The translations under genes and the position numbers were made by a program. From positions 62,001 through 126,000 of the forward strand of contig NZ_DATCTF010000007.1 of the NCBI RefSeq assembly GCF_036568125.1: a stretch of 64,000 nucleotides of DNA, in the 5' to 3' direction. The notes beneath the pieces are model-generated. The model was not told the origin of the DNA and made no database searches. It saw only the letters and a list, made by a program, of their open reading frames with translations. Positions 9,411 through 18,875 of the stretch are shown here, piece by piece (position 1 is the first letter of the stretch; each line of letters begins with the position of its first letter). Origin of the DNA: Magnetovibrio sp. Its GTDB lineage: Bacteria; Pseudomonadota; Alphaproteobacteria; Rhodospirillales; Magnetovibrionaceae.

Positions 9411-9890
9411 TTATTCGATTTCGAACATGCCCTCGACCTCGACCGCGACGCCGAGCGGCAGGGTGTTGACGCCGACGGCGGCGCGGGCGTGCTTGCCGGC
9501 GTCGCCGAAGACTTCCGCCATCAGGTCGGATGCGCCGTTGATGACTTTGGGTTGGTCGGTGAATTCGGCGGTACAGTTGACGAAACCGCCCAGGCGCACC
9601 ACCCGCTTGACGCGGTCCAGATCGCCGCCACACGCCGCTTTGAGCTGGGCGATGAGGTTGAGGCCGCACAGTTTGGCGGCTTCGTAGGCTTCTTCGGTGG
9701 TGAAATCCTCGCCCACCCGGCCGACGTATTTCAGCTCACCGTTTTCCAACGTGATTTGTCCCGAAATCACCACCAAGTTGCCCGTCTGCACGTAAGGTAC
9801 GTAGTTCGCAGCCGGTGTGGCGGCTTGGGGCAGGGTGAGGCCGAGTTCGTCCAAGCGGGCTTGCACGCGGTTGGTGGGGGTGGCGGACAT
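9411..9890 (-). CDS. RidA family (YjgF/YER057c/UK114) enamine/imine deaminase
   Basis: A 159-residue RidA-superfamily protein; archetypal members hydrolyse the reactive enamine intermediates released by PLP enzymes such as threonine dehydratase. Segments NYVPYVQTGNLVVISGQIT, GVNTLPLGVAVEVEGMFEIE and AACGGDLDRVKRVVRLGGFVN are typical. The longer N-terminus and the Thr in GVNTLPLG, where RidA itself has the Arg-containing R-x-x-V-x-V-x-x-LP block, place it in one of the Rid sister clades rather than RidA proper, so deaminase activity should not be assumed. AGAGG precedes the ATG. Probably co-transcribed with the acyltransferase downstream. Confidence 0.88.
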   Translation of the reverse strand: MSATPTNRVQARLDELGLTLPQAATPAANYVPYVQTGNLVVISGQITLENGELKYVGRVGEDFTTEEAYEAAKLCGLNLIAQLKAACGGDLDRVKRVVRLGGFVNCTAEFTDQPKVINGASDLMAEVFGDAGKHARAAVGVNTLPLGVAVEVEGMFEIE

Positions 9891-10111
9891 GGGAACCTCT
9901 AATCATCGGTGAACGGAATGGGCGCACTTTAGCCTTGGCACGCAGACATCACAAGCCGTCTTGGCGATGTCGAAGCTTGGTCGATAGAGATCATGTAATC
10001 CGTTTGGTTATGGCCGCATCAGCGTGTCAGACTACAACTAAAGAGTACTAAAATATGTGGGGCGGCACCCTATATACTATAGATGGTTTTGGCATTTTCC
10101 GAGGAAAGCGT

Positions 10112-10606
10112 ATGCCGAACATCTTGATTGTCGATGACGACGACAATATCCGCCAGTGGCTTTCAACGGTATTGAAAGCCACCGGTTATAGCGTGATCGA
10201 GGCAGAATCCCCTGAACACGTGATACGCCAGTTGTTGGGCGGGGACGTCGATCTGGTGTTGATCGATTACCATATGCCGGGCCAGGATGGACTGTCTGTT
10301 TTGCGCGATATTCGTGCCATGCGCATCACCACGCCGACGATCGTCTTGACCCATGACAACTCCCAATCGGTTGCGGTGGAATGCTTTCGCAACGGCGCCG
10401 TGGATTTCGTCGCCAAGCCCATTGATCCCGATTATCTGGCCATCGTCGTCCAACGCGCCTTGGACACGCACGCGGGTACGCTGAAAAACGTGGCTTATCG
10501 GGCGTTGGGCTACGTTCAGCACAAAAAAGAATGCAGCCATTTCGTTAATTCTCAAACCTGCAGCTGCGGGCTCAAGGACGTGATCGAAAACATCCAAGAT
10601 TTTTAG
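10112..10606 (+). CDS. Stand-alone response regulator (CheY-like receiver) with a Cys/His tail
   Basis: A 164-residue single-domain response regulator. The receiver domain (residues 1-122) has the acidic pocket DDDD near the N-terminus, the phospho-acceptor Asp in LVLIDYHMPG (about residue 53), the Thr of IVLTHDN and the Lys of FVAKPID. The C-terminal 40 residues hold no DNA-binding or enzymatic output domain but a compact C-S-H-F(x4)-T-C-S-C motif that could bind a metal. GAGGAAA 7 bases before the ATG fixes the start; a longer upstream frame has no such site. It could be a phospho-sink or interact with a partner kinase; two orphan-type kinases are encoded at 27.0 and 41.6 kb, but a link is unproven. 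Confidence 0.88.
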   Translation: MPNILIVDDDDNIRQWLSTVLKATGYSVIEAESPEHVIRQLLGGDVDLVLIDYHMPGQDGLSVLRDIRAMRITTPTIVLTHDNSQSVAVECFRNGAVDFVAKPIDPDYLAIVVQRALDTHAGTLKNVAYRALGYVQHKKECSHFVNSQTCSCGLKDVIENIQDF

Positions 10607-10696
10607 GTTTTTGTGCGATCTCAGCTTGCGCGAACGGGCATCACGGAGTTACATGCCGCGACCACCCAGTTCGTGTTTCCAGTTGGAGAGAAAAAC

Positions 10697-10978
10697 GTGT
10701 TTCCCGTGAACGAATATTTCGACGGCAACGTCAAATCCATCGCCTTCGCCGGCGAACAGCTTCCCGCCACCGTCGGTGTGATGGCGCCCGGTTCTTACGA
10801 ATTTTCCACCAGCAAAAAAGAAGTCATGACGGTCGTTTCCGGTGCGCTGACCGTGAAATTGCCGGGAGCGGCGGATTGGCAGACCTTTGCGTCGGGCGCA
10901 TCGTTCGAAGTGGCGGCGGACCAGAGCTTTCAGCTCAAAGTCGAACACGACACGGCTTATCTCTGCACTTACGAATAA
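10697..10978 (+). CDS. ppnP: Pyrimidine/purine nucleoside phosphorylase PpnP
   Basis: Small beta-barrel (cupin) enzyme that phosphorolyses several ribonucleosides to free base and ribose-1-phosphate, as known for E. coli PpnP (YaiE). The product is 93 residues, the family length: [56 protein letters not shown] and AYLCTYE align along the whole chain. The GTG start is chosen because GGAGAG lies 7 bases before it and because homologues begin at NEYF; an upstream in-frame ATG at 10613 would add 28 residues with no family match. Confidence 0.93.
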   Translation: MFPVNEYFDGNVKSIAFAGEQLPATVGVMAPGSYEFSTSKKEVMTVVSGALTVKLPGAADWQTFASGASFEVAADQSFQLKVEHDTAYLCTYE

Positions 10979-11010
10979 GTCTCAGAGCCAACCGATTCGC
11001 CGCGCCTCGT

Positions 11011-11490
11011 TCAGTTGACGACGCGCCACGTGCCGTCGGGTTGCCGGCATGCGGTGCCATAGGCTTTTTGTTCTTCACCGGCGACGATGACGACCTGTTC
11101 GTATTCGCGGCAGTACGTGCCGCTATCGTTTTGGTACGTCTTGGTCGGGGTAACCGTGCCGCTGTGGCCGCTATCGGGGTTGGACCATGTCGACGTCGCG
11201 CCTGTTTTGGTGTGTTCCAGGGACGCCTGACTGGTGCGTTCCATCATCAAGCGATCGGTGTTGTCCAGCGACCGACCTACCGACGATCCCGCGATCGCGC
11301 CGATGATTGCGCCTGCGCCGGTAGCCCACAACTGGCCTTCGCCGCCGCCGACTTTAGAACCGAGAAAACCGCCGAGAACCGCGCCGGTGATGGCGCCGAG
11401 GGTTTCTTTCTGGCCGGCTTGTTGGGTGGTGTCGCATCCACCGACAACCAACGCTGCCGAAAGGGCAAGGGGAATCCAAACGCGTTTCAT
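11011..11490 (-). CDS. Glycine-zipper surface lipoprotein (17-kDa antigen/RT0821 family)
   Basis: A 159-residue outer-membrane lipoprotein. A signal peptide ends in the lipobox LVVGGC (lipidated Cys about residue 19). A glycine-zipper 2TM stretch follows (LGAITGAVLGGFLGSKVGG, TGAGAIIGAIAGSSVGR), then a C-terminal region with ATSTWSNPDSGHSGTVTPTKTY and YCREYEQVVIVAG, characteristic of the 17-kDa rickettsial antigen family. CAGGAGG lies 7 bases upstream of the ATG. Monocistronic, convergent with ppnP. A role in envelope structure is inferred from the family. Confidence 0.88.
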   Translation of the reverse strand: MKRVWIPLALSAALVVGGCDTTQQAGQKETLGAITGAVLGGFLGSKVGGGEGQLWATGAGAIIGAIAGSSVGRSLDNTDRLMMERTSQASLEHTKTGATSTWSNPDSGHSGTVTPTKTYQNDSGTYCREYEQVVIVAGEEQKAYGTACRQPDGTWRVVN

Positions 11491-11578
11491 TTCGACCTCC
11501 TGTTTATGGTCGTGTTGTTGTTGATTACTATCTCATGAGTATACGACTTTTTTGTGACGCGGTTAACCGTCGTGCGGC

Positions 11579-11830
11579 TTACGGTTTCGGTTCAAGGGCG
11601 TTGTGCGCGCCGTCGCAATAGGGCGGATTTTTCGTCTGTTTGCACATGCACAGCCAGGCTTGGCCGGATTTTTTGGCGGTGAACACCACGGGCTGGTGAT
11701 CGGTGCCTTTGTGCGATCCGTCGCAATAGGGTTGGGTCTTGGACCGGCCGCATGCACACCAGGCGTACTTTTTTCCAATCTCCAAAACGACTTCGACGGG
11801 GTGGTCGGCGGCGACTTCGGGCTTGCTCAT
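11579..11830 (-). CDS. CDGSH iron-sulfur domain protein (two motifs)
   Basis: A small (83-residue) redox protein carrying two CDGSH-type 2Fe-2S motifs in tandem: CACGRSKTQPYCDGSH and CMCKQTKNPPYCDGAH, each with the 3 Cys + 1 His ligand set. Tandem motifs in one chain are the class seen in bacterial and CISD3-like proteins, which fold as a monomer instead of a dimer. The start at MSKPEV follows AGGAG by 9 bases and matches homologues; an alternative ATG at 11854, preceded by GGAGAAA, would add 8 residues. No membrane anchor. Physiological role (electron transfer or Fe-S/redox sensing) is inferred only. Confidence 0.9.
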   Translation of the reverse strand: MSKPEVAADHPVEVVLEIGKKYAWCACGRSKTQPYCDGSHKGTDHQPVVFTAKKSGQAWLCMCKQTKNPPYCDGAHNALEPKP

Positions 11831-11925
11831 GGGCTTTATCTCCTGGGCTGCCATTGTGAAATTTCTCCATTGGGTTATATGGGGAAGGTAAGAGCCAATG
11901 AAAACCTCATAGGAAGGTCGATACC

Positions 11926-12261
11926 ATGCGTACACGTACCACTCTGTTTGCGTTCGTTCTTTTCGGCGGGCTTTCGACGGGATTGGCCGTGACCAGCCCG
12001 GCTTTCGCTCAATCTGGCGGACAATCCGGTGTCCAATCCGTACAGGCCGGGCCACAATACGGCGGCGAAAACCCGAAGGAATTGTTCGAGGGCGCGACGC
12101 GCATGGCGATGAAGGCGCTGGAACTGCTGATCAGAACGCTGCCCCAGTACGAGCCGCCGGTGGTGTTGGAAAACGGCGACATCTTGATCCGACGCAAACC
12201 GGTCAATCCGCCCGTGAGCCCGCCGGACAGTGATGGTGGGGCCGACGCCCACCGCATTTAA
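11926..12261 (+). CDS. Secreted hypothetical protein ending in the NGDILIRRK motif
   Basis: A 111-residue exported protein: signal peptide MRTRTTLFAFVLFGGLSTGLAVTSPAFA with cleavage after AFA, a Gln/Gly/Ser-rich linker, an amphipathic helix (LFEGATRMAMKALELLIRTL), then YEPPVVLENGDILIRRK. The Y-x-P-P-x-x-L-x-NGDI-x-IRRK ending is shared by many small alphaproteobacterial periplasmic proteins, some of which are labelled AAA+ ATPase in databases; no ATPase motif exists here. GGAAGG lies 9 bases before the ATG. Its promoter region overlaps the 5' end of the divergent CDGSH gene. Confidence 0.78.
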   Translation: MRTRTTLFAFVLFGGLSTGLAVTSPAFAQSGGQSGVQSVQAGPQYGGENPKELFEGATRMAMKALELLIRTLPQYEPPVVLENGDILIRRKPVNPPVSPPDSDGGADAHRI

Positions 12262-12389
12262 TCGGCCCAATTCCCATCCGTGCCTAGGGCGTGCGGGGGA
12301 ATGTTGGCTGGGGTATACTGATCGCACGCGGGAATCGAGGCCATAGGACGTGAAGTCTTGAGCCAACAAGGGCAGGGAGTATCCGGGCG

Positions 12390-14000
12390 ATGAAGGTGCA
12401 ATTCAGGTTTACGGCGCTTGTGTTGGCGATGCTCGTCGGCGCGTCGAGCCTTGTGGCCGCACCTTCGGCATGGGCGCAGGTGCGTTCGGGCAGCCTCGAA
12501 GAAGACCTGTTCGACAGCGTGCGCAACAAGGATATGAACGGCGTGCGCGCCGCCTTGAATGCCGGTGCGGATGTGTTCGCCACCGACATCTTGGGCAATC
12601 GCGCCGCCGACGTCGCCGTCGATCTCGGCCAGTTCGATATCGCCCATTATCTGTTAACGGTCATGGATCGCCGCAGCGCCGCGGCGAAAGACGCGGCAAA
12701 AGTGGTGCTGACGCCGCCTCCTTCCACGGTGCAAACTGCACCCGTTACGCCCACCGTCACGCCACCCGTCGCAGCGCCCATCGTCGCGCCGCCGCCGGTT
12801 GTGGCGGCTCCGCGCGTGGTGCCGCAGCCCGCGCCAGCCGCTTCCAAACAGATCCCAAGCCAGATTCCAGGGCCCAACCCGTTTGCGGTGAACACGCCGC
12901 CGCGGTCTTTGAGTGCCGCGGCATCGCCGCCAGCCCCCACCGTCGTCAGTCTGAGCAAGCCGCAACTGCGCATGGCCGGGGCGAAACCGAGCACGCCCGC
13001 CAGCGTGCCCGCGGCGCCATTGGCGACGCCCGAGAGGGAGCCGCAATCGACCCTGCACATCCAGCCCGGTGAGGCCACACAAAAGCCAACCGATCCAACC
13101 GCGTCAGCTACACCAGCTACACCGGCAACGCCAGCCGCACCGGTTGGCGCTCCAGCTTTACCCGCGTCCGCTTTTAAGGCGGCCACGCCTACGGCGACAC
13201 CCGCGCCCGAGCAGCGCCTCGCAGCAGCAGAAGAGCCGGGCTGGTTCAGCAAGATGACCAGCTTTTTCAGCAGCGACGAGGTCGATGAGCCCGCAGCCGC
13301 GCCGACACCGGCTGCGACACCCGCCGCAATACCGCCGACAGAACCGACGCGCGCGCCGCAACAGGCCGAGGTCGCGGCGTTGACCGCGCCGGTGAAAGCT
13401 GCCCCGGTTGCACCGTCTTCGCCGGGCGCGTCCAAGCGCGACAGCATCGTGCTCACGGCGGCGTTGGCGCTGGGTAAGGCGCCGCCGCCAAAACCCGCCG
13501 CGCTGCCCGCCGACAGCATGCAGCTTCAGGCCGATTGGCCATGCGTCAGCAAGGGCCACTGGGGCATCGTGTGCTTGGAACAGGCGCGCTGGCCGGACGC
13601 CATCGGCGCGCATTTCGACACGGTGCACAACACGCTCTATCGTGGCCGCAAGGCGGTGGTCGGTTATGAAAACGACCGCGCGGACTTCTTCTATGTGGTG
13701 TTCAACTCAAGCGGCTTTAAAGACATCGTGGCGGCGTTCAGTCAACGCCTCGGGCCGCCCGATTTGGTCAGCCAGCGTCAAATCAAACCGTTCCAAAAGC
13801 TGCTCGAGGTCAATCCCGTGCGCAGCTGGTTCGCCCGCGATCCGCAAACGGGACGGGAAATGGTGTTGGAAATTTCCATGTTCGAAGATCAGGCCTCGAC
13901 CTTCCCGGTGATGGACGAAGGCGCGATCAAGCTGACCTACGTCGACGAAGACAGCGTGTTCCGCTATCTCAGCCCGATGGAACTGCAACGTTTCAATTGA
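12390..14000 (+). CDS. Exported ankyrin-repeat protein with long Ala/Pro linker
   Basis: A 536-residue protein with a signal peptide (cleavage near PSAWA, residue 29). Residues 35-95 form one or two ankyrin-like repeats (DLFDSVRNKDMNGVRAALNAGADVFATD, GNRAADVAVDLGQFDIAHYLL). Residues 110-380 are a low-complexity Ala/Pro/Thr linker with a WFSKMTSFFSSDE island. The last 140 residues form a compact domain with a Cys pair (DWPCVSKGHWGIVCLEQARW). The architecture suggests an envelope-spanning scaffold. GGGAG lies before the ATG. The homopolymeric Ala/Pro region creates a long antisense open frame that is not a gene. Confidence 0.8.
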   Translation: MKVQFRFTALVLAMLVGASSLVAAPSAWAQVRSGSLEEDLFDSVRNKDMNGVRAALNAGADVFATDILGNRAADVAVDLGQFDIAHYLLTVMDRRSAAAKDAAKVVLTPPPSTVQTAPVTPTVTPPVAAPIVAPPPVVAAPRVVPQPAPAASKQIPSQIPGPNPFAVNTPPRSLSAAASPPAPTVVSLSKPQLRMAGAKPSTPASVPAAPLATPEREPQSTLHIQPGEATQKPTDPTASATPATPATPAAPVGAPALPASAFKAATPTATPAPEQRLAAAEEPGWFSKMTSFFSSDEVDEPAAAPTPAATPAAIPPTEPTRAPQQAEVAALTAPVKAAPVAPSSPGASKRDSIVLTAALALGKAPPPKPAALPADSMQLQADWPCVSKGHWGIVCLEQARWPDAIGAHFDTVHNTLYRGRKAVVGYENDRADFFYVVFNSSGFKDIVAAFSQRLGPPDLVSQRQIKPFQKLLEVNPVRSWFARDPQTGREMVLEISMFEDQASTFPVMDEGAIKLTYVDEDSVFRYLSPMELQRFN

Positions 14001-14024
14001 AGTAAAGCATTTGGACAAAAGGGG

Positions 14025-14054
14025 AGGGCGCAGCGGTTTCCCGCTCGACGCCCT
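14025..14054 (+). terminator. Hairpin after the ankyrin gene
   Basis: AGGGCG-c-AGCGG (14025-14036) pairs with CCGCT-cga-CGCCCT (14041-14054) around a TTTC loop, 25 bases past the stop codon. There is no clear T-tract, so it is a terminator by position more than by sequence. Confidence 0.5.
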
Positions 14055-14087
14055 CTAAGTGATCCAGGGAGGAGTCTGGATCTGGGT

Positions 14088-14122
14088 GTGGAGGGCCCCT
14101 CCACGTTCCCTGGGCCCTCCAC
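14088..14122. repeat. Perfect 11-bp inverted repeat between convergent genes
   Basis: GTGGAGGGCCC (14088-14098) and GGGCCCTCCAC (14112-14122) are exact reverse complements 13 bases apart. It lies between the convergent ankyrin and nrdJ genes, 50 bases past the nrdJ stop, so it can act as the nrdJ terminator/3' end structure; on the minus strand the sequence after it is not T-rich. Confidence 0.6.
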
Positions 14123-14172
14123 GTTCGATGTCCCCTTTTGCGATGCAATCCCTTACGGATGGCTGCCGGTGC

Positions 14173-17100
14173 TTACGAGCAGCCGGTGGTGCCTCCGCAG
14201 GTGTCGCACTTCAAGCAGGTGCCGTTGCGCACCAGCGTGAAGTTGCCGCATTCGGGGCAGCTGTCCCCTTCGTAACCGCGCATGCGGGCTTCGCGCACGC
14301 GCTCCATGTGGATGTCGACGGTTTCGACCAAGGTGGTCTCGACGTTCATCATGCCGCCGGCTTCGGCCATGCCGCCGGAAACCGACTGGGGCATGCCGCC
14401 GCCGGATGCCGCAACCGCCTGGGTGGCTTCCGCGACCGCCGGTTGGGGCTTGGCTTTTTTGTCCGCCGCGCCGCCTTTGATGACGGTCAGCTTTTGCGAA
14501 CGCACGAAGCCTTGGCTGGTCAGTTTTTCGACCGCGTTGATGGCGTCTTCGACCATGCCCATGTCGCTTTCGTCATGGCCCGAACCCATGGCGTCGGGCA
14601 TCAGGTCGGCGGGCTTGGCGTGGGCCAAGTCGTTGCGCGCCAGATAGCTGACCGCCAGTTCGCGGAAGATGTAGTCGAGGATCGAGGTCGACATCTTGAT
14701 GGTTTCGTTGCCTTCGACCAAGCCTGAGGGCTCGAAACGGGTGAAGGTGAACGCTTCGACGAACTCTTCCAGCGGCACGCCGTATTGCAGGCCGATGGAA
14801 ATGGCGATGGCGAAGTTGTTCATCAACGAGCGGAACGCCGCGCCTTCCTTGTGCATATCGATGAACACCTCACCGATGCGCCCGTCGTCGTATTCGCCGG
14901 TGCGCAGGTACACCTTGTGGCCGCCGACGATGGCCTTTTGGGTGTAGCCCTTGCGACGGTCGGGCAGCTTTTCACGCTCGACCATGCGCTCGATCACGCG
15001 TTCGGTGATGATTTCGGCGCGCGCCGCAGCGGCGGCGTTGTCGTTGTAGGCTTCCGCCAGGGTTTCTTCGTCATCACCGAGGTTGTCGTCGTCGAGCAAG
15101 GATGCCTGCAGCGGCTGGCTGAGCTTGGAGCCGTCGCGATACAGCGCGTTGGCCTTCAGACCCAACTGCCAAGACAGCATGTAGGCGTCTTTGCAATCGT
15201 CGACGGTGGCGTCGTTGGGCATGTTGATGGTCTTGGAGATCGCCCCGGTGATGAACGGCTGGCTGGCCGCCATCATGCGGATGTGGCTTTCGACGCTGAG
15301 CACGCGCTTGCCGATGCGGCCACACGCGTTGGCGCAATCGAACACCGACAGGTGTTCATCGGCCAAATGCGGCGCGCCTTCCAAGGTCATCGCACCGCAC
15401 ACGAAGGTGTTGGCGGCTTCGATGTCGTCCTTGCTGAAGCCCAGGTGCGACAACATGTCGAACGACAAATCGTCGAGCTGGCTGGCTTCGATGCCCAAGG
15501 TCTGGGTGCAGAAATCTTCGCCCAGCGACCACTTGTTGAACGCGAACTTGATGTCGAAGGCGTCTTTCAACGCGACTTCCAGCGCGGCGAGGGCTTCGGT
15601 GGTGAAGCCTTTGTCCTTCAGCGCGGCGTGATTGATCGCGCCGGTGAAGTTTTTCAACGAGCTGTGGCCCAAAGCATAGCGTTCGATGCTTTCAACTTCC
15701 GCTTCGCTGTAGCCGAGGCGTTCGAGCGCCGCCGGAACCATGCGGTTGATGATCTTGAAGTAACCACCACCGGCGAGCTTCTTGAATTTCACCAAGGCGA
15801 AGTCGGGCTCGATGCCGGTGGTGTCGCAATCCATGACCAGGCCGATGGTGCCGGTCGGCGCGATCACCGTGGTCTGGGCGTTGCGATAGCCATGCAGTTG
15901 GCCGAGTTCGAGCGCCTGGTCCCACGATTCACGAGCGGCAACGACCAGCGCGCCGTCGGGGCAGCTGTCGGCGTCGAGCGGCACCGGCAGAACCGACAGG
16001 CCTTCGTAGCCGGTGGATTCCGAGTGCGCCGCGCGGCGGTGGTTGCGGATCACCGTGAGCATGGCGTCGGCGTTCTTGGCGTAGCCTGGGAACGCGCCCA
16101 TTTGACCGGCCATTTCGGCCGACGTGGCGTAGGACACACCGGTCATCAGCGCGGAAATCGCACCGCAGATGGCGCGGCCTTCGTCGCTGTCATAGGAGTG
16201 ACCGGCCGCCATCAGGAAGCCGCCGATGTTGGCGAAGCCAAGGCCCAGGGTGCGGTATTCGTAGCTGAGTTGGGCGATCTCGGCGGACGGGAACTGCGCC
16301 ATCAAGACCGAGATTTCCAACGTCACCGTCCACAAGCGCACGGCATGTTCGAACGCCGGTACGTCGAGCGAGGCGTCGGGCTTTTGGAAGTTATAGAGGT
16401 TCAGCGATGCCAAGTTGCACGCCGTGTCGTCGAGGAACATGTATTCCGAGCACGGGTTGGACGCGTTGATGCGACCCGATTCCGGACACGTGTGCCATTC
16501 GTTGATGGTGGTGTCGTACTGGATACCGGGGTCCGCGCACGCCCATGCGGCGTGGCCGATGTTTTCCCACAGGTCGCGGGCCTTGATGCGCTTGTGCACT
16601 TCGCCGTTGGTGCGGCGGATCAATTCCCACTCGCCGTCTTGCAGCACGCGCTCCAAGAAGTCGTTGGTGATGCGCACGGTGTTGTTGGAGTTCTGACCGG
16701 CGACGGTCATGTAGGCCTCAGAGTCCCAGTCGGTGTTGAATTCCGGGAACTTGACGTCGGTGTAGCCTTGGCGGGCGAATTGGATCACGCGCTGGACATA
16801 GTTTTCCGGGATCATCGCGCGGCGCGCGGCTAAGATGGCCTTTTTCAGCGCCGGGTTTTCTTTGGGATCGAAGCGGTTTTCGTCGTCGCCGTCACCGCCG
16901 CCGTGGCACGCCGCCATGACTGCGTTCATGTGTTTGGACACGGTCTTGGAACCGGTGACCAGGGCCGCGACCTTCTGTTCTTCGGTGACTTTCCAGTTGA
17001 CGAAGTTTTCGATGTCGGGGTGGTCGACGTCGACCACGACCATCTTGGCCGCGCGGCGGGTGGTGCCGCCGGATTTGATCGCGCCCGCAGCGCGGTCGCC

Positions 17101-17880
17101 GATCTTCAAGAAGCTCATCAGGCCCGAGGACTTGCCGCCACCGGACAGGGGCTCGTTTTCGGCGCGCAGGTTGGAGAAGTTGGTGCCGGTGCCGGAACCG
17201 TATTTGAACAGGCGCGCTTCGCGCACCCACAAATCCATGATGCCGCCTTCGCCGACCAGATCGTCACCGATCGATTGGATGAAGCAGGCGTGGGGCTGGG
17301 GGTGTTCGTAAGCGGATTTGGATTTCACCAACTTGCCGGTGGTGAAATCGACATAGTGGTGGCCCTGGGCGGGACCGTCGATGCCGTAGGCCCAGTGCAG
17401 GCCGGTGTTGAACCATTGGGGCGAATTCGGGGCGGCCATCTGCTTGCACAACATATAGCGCATTTCGTCGAAGTAGGCGGATGCGTCCTCTTCGCTGTCG
17501 AAGTAGCCGCCTTTCCAGCCCCAGTACGCCCAGGTACCGGCGAGTCGGTCGAACACTTGCTTGGCGCTGGTTTCGCTGATCGAGCGGGCGTCGGCGTCGA
17601 GCTTTTTCAGCGCCGCCTTGTCGGGCTCGGAGCGCCACAGGAATTCCGGCACGTCTTTTTCTTCGACGGGCTTGAGCGCCGCAGGCACGCCGGCCTTGCG
17701 GAAATATTTCTGGGCGATGACGTCGCACGCCACCTGGGTCCATGCGGCGGGAGCCTCCATGTCGTCCAGGCGGAACACGATCGAGCCATCCGGATTGCGG
17801 ATTTCGCTCGTCGTGGAACGGAATTCGATGTTGGCGTAAGGCGATTGGCCTTTTTTGGTGAAGTGACGCTGAATACGCAT
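14173..17880 (-). CDS. nrdJ: Vitamin B12-dependent (class II) ribonucleotide reductase
   Basis: Adenosylcobalamin-dependent enzyme making deoxyribonucleotides without oxygen-dependent radical generation; 1235 residues. The N-terminal domain ([21 protein letters not shown]) matches alphaproteobacterial NrdJ starts. Central catalytic segments include [51 protein letters not shown] and [22 protein letters not shown]. The C-terminus carries the redox/zinc-finger region [27 protein letters not shown]. An upstream in-frame ATG at 17925 would add 15 residues unlike homologues. No nrdA/B or nrdR gene is in view. Two NrdR-box-like sites lie 137-184 bases upstream, implying repression when dNTP pools are full. 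Confidence 0.96.
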   Translation of the reverse strand: MRIQRHFTKKGQSPYANIEFRSTTSEIRNPDGSIVFRLDDMEAPAAWTQVACDVIAQKYFRKAGVPAALKPVEEKDVPEFLWRSEPDKAALKKLDADARSISETSAKQVFDRLAGTWAYWGWKGGYFDSEEDASAYFDEMRYMLCKQMAAPNSPQWFNTGLHWAYGIDGPAQGHHYVDFTTGKLVKSKSAYEHPQPHACFIQSIGDDLVGEGGIMDLWVREARLFKYGSGTGTNFSNLRAENEPLSGGGKSSGLMSFLKIGDRAAGAIKSGGTTRRAAKMVVVDVDHPDIENFVNWKVTEEQKVAALVTGSKTVSKHMNAVMAACHGGGDGDDENRFDPKENPALKKAILAARRAMIPENYVQRVIQFARQGYTDVKFPEFNTDWDSEAYMTVAGQNSNNTVRITNDFLERVLQDGEWELIRRTNGEVHKRIKARDLWENIGHAAWACADPGIQYDTTINEWHTCPESGRINASNPCSEYMFLDDTACNLASLNLYNFQKPDASLDVPAFEHAVRLWTVTLEISVLMAQFPSAEIAQLSYEYRTLGLGFANIGGFLMAAGHSYDSDEGRAICGAISALMTGVSYATSAEMAGQMGAFPGYAKNADAMLTVIRNHRRAAHSESTGYEGLSVLPVPLDADSCPDGALVVAARESWDQALELGQLHGYRNAQTTVIAPTGTIGLVMDCDTTGIEPDFALVKFKKLAGGGYFKIINRMVPAALERLGYSEAEVESIERYALGHSSLKNFTGAINHAALKDKGFTTEALAALEVALKDAFDIKFAFNKWSLGEDFCTQTLGIEASQLDDLSFDMLSHLGFSKDDIEAANTFVCGAMTLEGAPHLADEHLSVFDCANACGRIGKRVLSVESHIRMMAASQPFITGAISKTINMPNDATVDDCKDAYMLSWQLGLKANALYRDGSKLSQPLQASLLDDDNLGDDEETLAEAYNDNAAAAARAEIITERVIERMVEREKLPDRRKGYTQKAIVGGHKVYLRTGEYDDGRIGEVFIDMHKEGAAFRSLMNNFAIAISIGLQYGVPLEEFVEAFTFTRFEPSGLVEGNETIKMSTSILDYIFRELAVSYLARNDLAHAKPADLMPDAMGSGHDESDMGMVEDAINAVEKLTSQGFVRSQKLTVIKGGAADKKAKPQPAVAEATQAVAASGGGMPQSVSGGMAEAGGMMNVETTLVETVDIHMERVREARMRGYEGDSCPECGNFTLVRNGTCLKCDTCGGTTGCS

Positions 17881-18016
17881 ATGAGCCCAGACCCCAGGTT
17901 CTTGTGGTTGCTTACAGTGGTGCATGGATAGGAGACACGAGGCATCCCCCCAACTCCCCCCAGATTGCCCCGAAAAGGCCGTTTGCTACGGCTCTATGGC
18001 GCGACATGGTGGTTTG

Positions 18017-18032
18017 ACACTACCAAATGTGC
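18017..18032. promoter_or_regulatory. NrdR-box-like operator 1
   Basis: ACACTACCAAATGTGC matches the NrdR consensus (aCaCwAtATaTwGtgt) at 11 of 16 positions, including both outer ACAC/GTG blocks. It starts exactly 32 bases from the second box; NrdR sites characteristically occur as pairs about three helical turns apart upstream of nrd genes. It sits upstream of nrdJ. Confidence 0.65.
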
Positions 18033-18048
18033 TGCCAGTGACGGTGCG

Positions 18049-18064
18049 ACACAATATGTAGCCT
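18049..18064. promoter_or_regulatory. NrdR-box-like operator 2
   Basis: ACACAATATGTAGCCT matches the NrdR consensus strongly in its left half (ACACAATAT), about 12-13 of 16 positions. Together with the box at 18017 it forms the expected 32-base tandem. From here to the start of the NDUFA12 gene at 18500 I see only AT-richer spacer without a convincing gene. Confidence 0.65.
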
Positions 18065-18499
18065 AAGACGAGTTAACGCTCAATGAATCATCGCAGTTTC
18101 GACCACAAAAAATTGTGCATAAAACTCTACTAGCCGCTAAATGTTGTGCTCTTTCAAAACCTTGTCGAGCGTCCATTAGGAATTGCTTGAACTCGGCGTG
18201 GTTGTTCTAATCCGTTTCATCTAGGGCGTCGCTTAAGCCGAGGCTGGACCTAGGAAAACCCCCGGCAAATGGCGCGAACGGCTCGCATCTGCGGCGGGGC
18301 GGGACTGTTGCGGTGCTGAAATGACCGGGTGAGAATCGATTACTTTCGATTTTGCTTATATAAAAGAGGCGTTTGTCGCGTTTCGATACCCTAGACGGAT
18401 TGGGGTGCTCATGCGATAAAAGTGCCGCCCACTCGTCTTGGTGATTCCTTTCAAGCAGGGGGTGGAGCGCAGTCATCTATATGTGGAGACGCAGAACCC

Positions 18500-18859
18500 A
18501 TGGATATCGGCAGTATCGGCACGCACCTTTACACCATGCTCAGCGGCGAGCAGGTGGGTTCCGACGAATTCGGCAACAAGTATTATCGCAACAAGACCAA
18601 GCTCAATGGTCGCGAGCGGCGCTGGGTGATTTTCAAAGGCAAGAAAGAGGCGTCGAAAATTCCGCCCGAATGGCATGCCTGGATTCATCACACCACCGAT
18701 GCGCCCTTGTCCGAAGCTGCGGCCCAGCCCGAAGACTGGCAGGCGCAGCACATTCCCAATTTAACGGGTACGCTCAACGCCTATCGTCCCCAAGGCAGCG
18801 ACCAGCACGGTGGCAAGCGTGCCGCCAGCAGCGCCGATTACGAATCCTGGTCGCCGTGA
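18500..18859 (+). CDS. NDUFA12-family complex I accessory subunit
   Basis: Bacterial counterpart of the mitochondrial B17.2/NDUFA12 accessory subunit of NADH:ubiquinone oxidoreductase, found in alphaproteobacteria. The family core is intact: GTHLYTMLSGEQVGSDEFGNKYYRNK, RRWVIFKG, ASKIPPEWHAWIHHTTDAP and the tail AYRPQGS. The product is 119 residues. The chosen ATG gives MDIGSIGTHLYT; GGAGA is 11 bases upstream. It is followed after 16 bases by two MlaD-like genes, the usual alphaproteobacterial neighbourhood. Confidence 0.92.
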   Translation: MDIGSIGTHLYTMLSGEQVGSDEFGNKYYRNKTKLNGRERRWVIFKGKKEASKIPPEWHAWIHHTTDAPLSEAAAQPEDWQAQHIPNLTGTLNAYRPQGSDQHGGKRAASSADYESWSP

Positions 18860-18875
18860 ACGGAAAGCTTTGAAC

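Noticed and set aside
12647-13519. Long Gly/Ala/Val frame opposite the ankyrin gene
   Set aside because: Produced by the low-complexity Ala/Pro linker read backwards; the plus-strand gene has a signal peptide and ribosome site.
14785-16833. 682-codon open frame on the plus strand inside nrdJ
   Set aside because: Antisense shadow of nrdJ; no recognisable domain and implausible composition.
18207-18476. 89-codon minus-strand frame between nrdJ and the NDUFA12 gene
   Set aside because: No ribosome site, no family resemblance, irregular composition; treated as spacer.
17881-18499. Cobalamin riboswitch before the B12-dependent nrdJ
   Set aside because: I looked for a B12-box-like conserved segment on the minus strand and found none; NrdR-like sites explain the region better.
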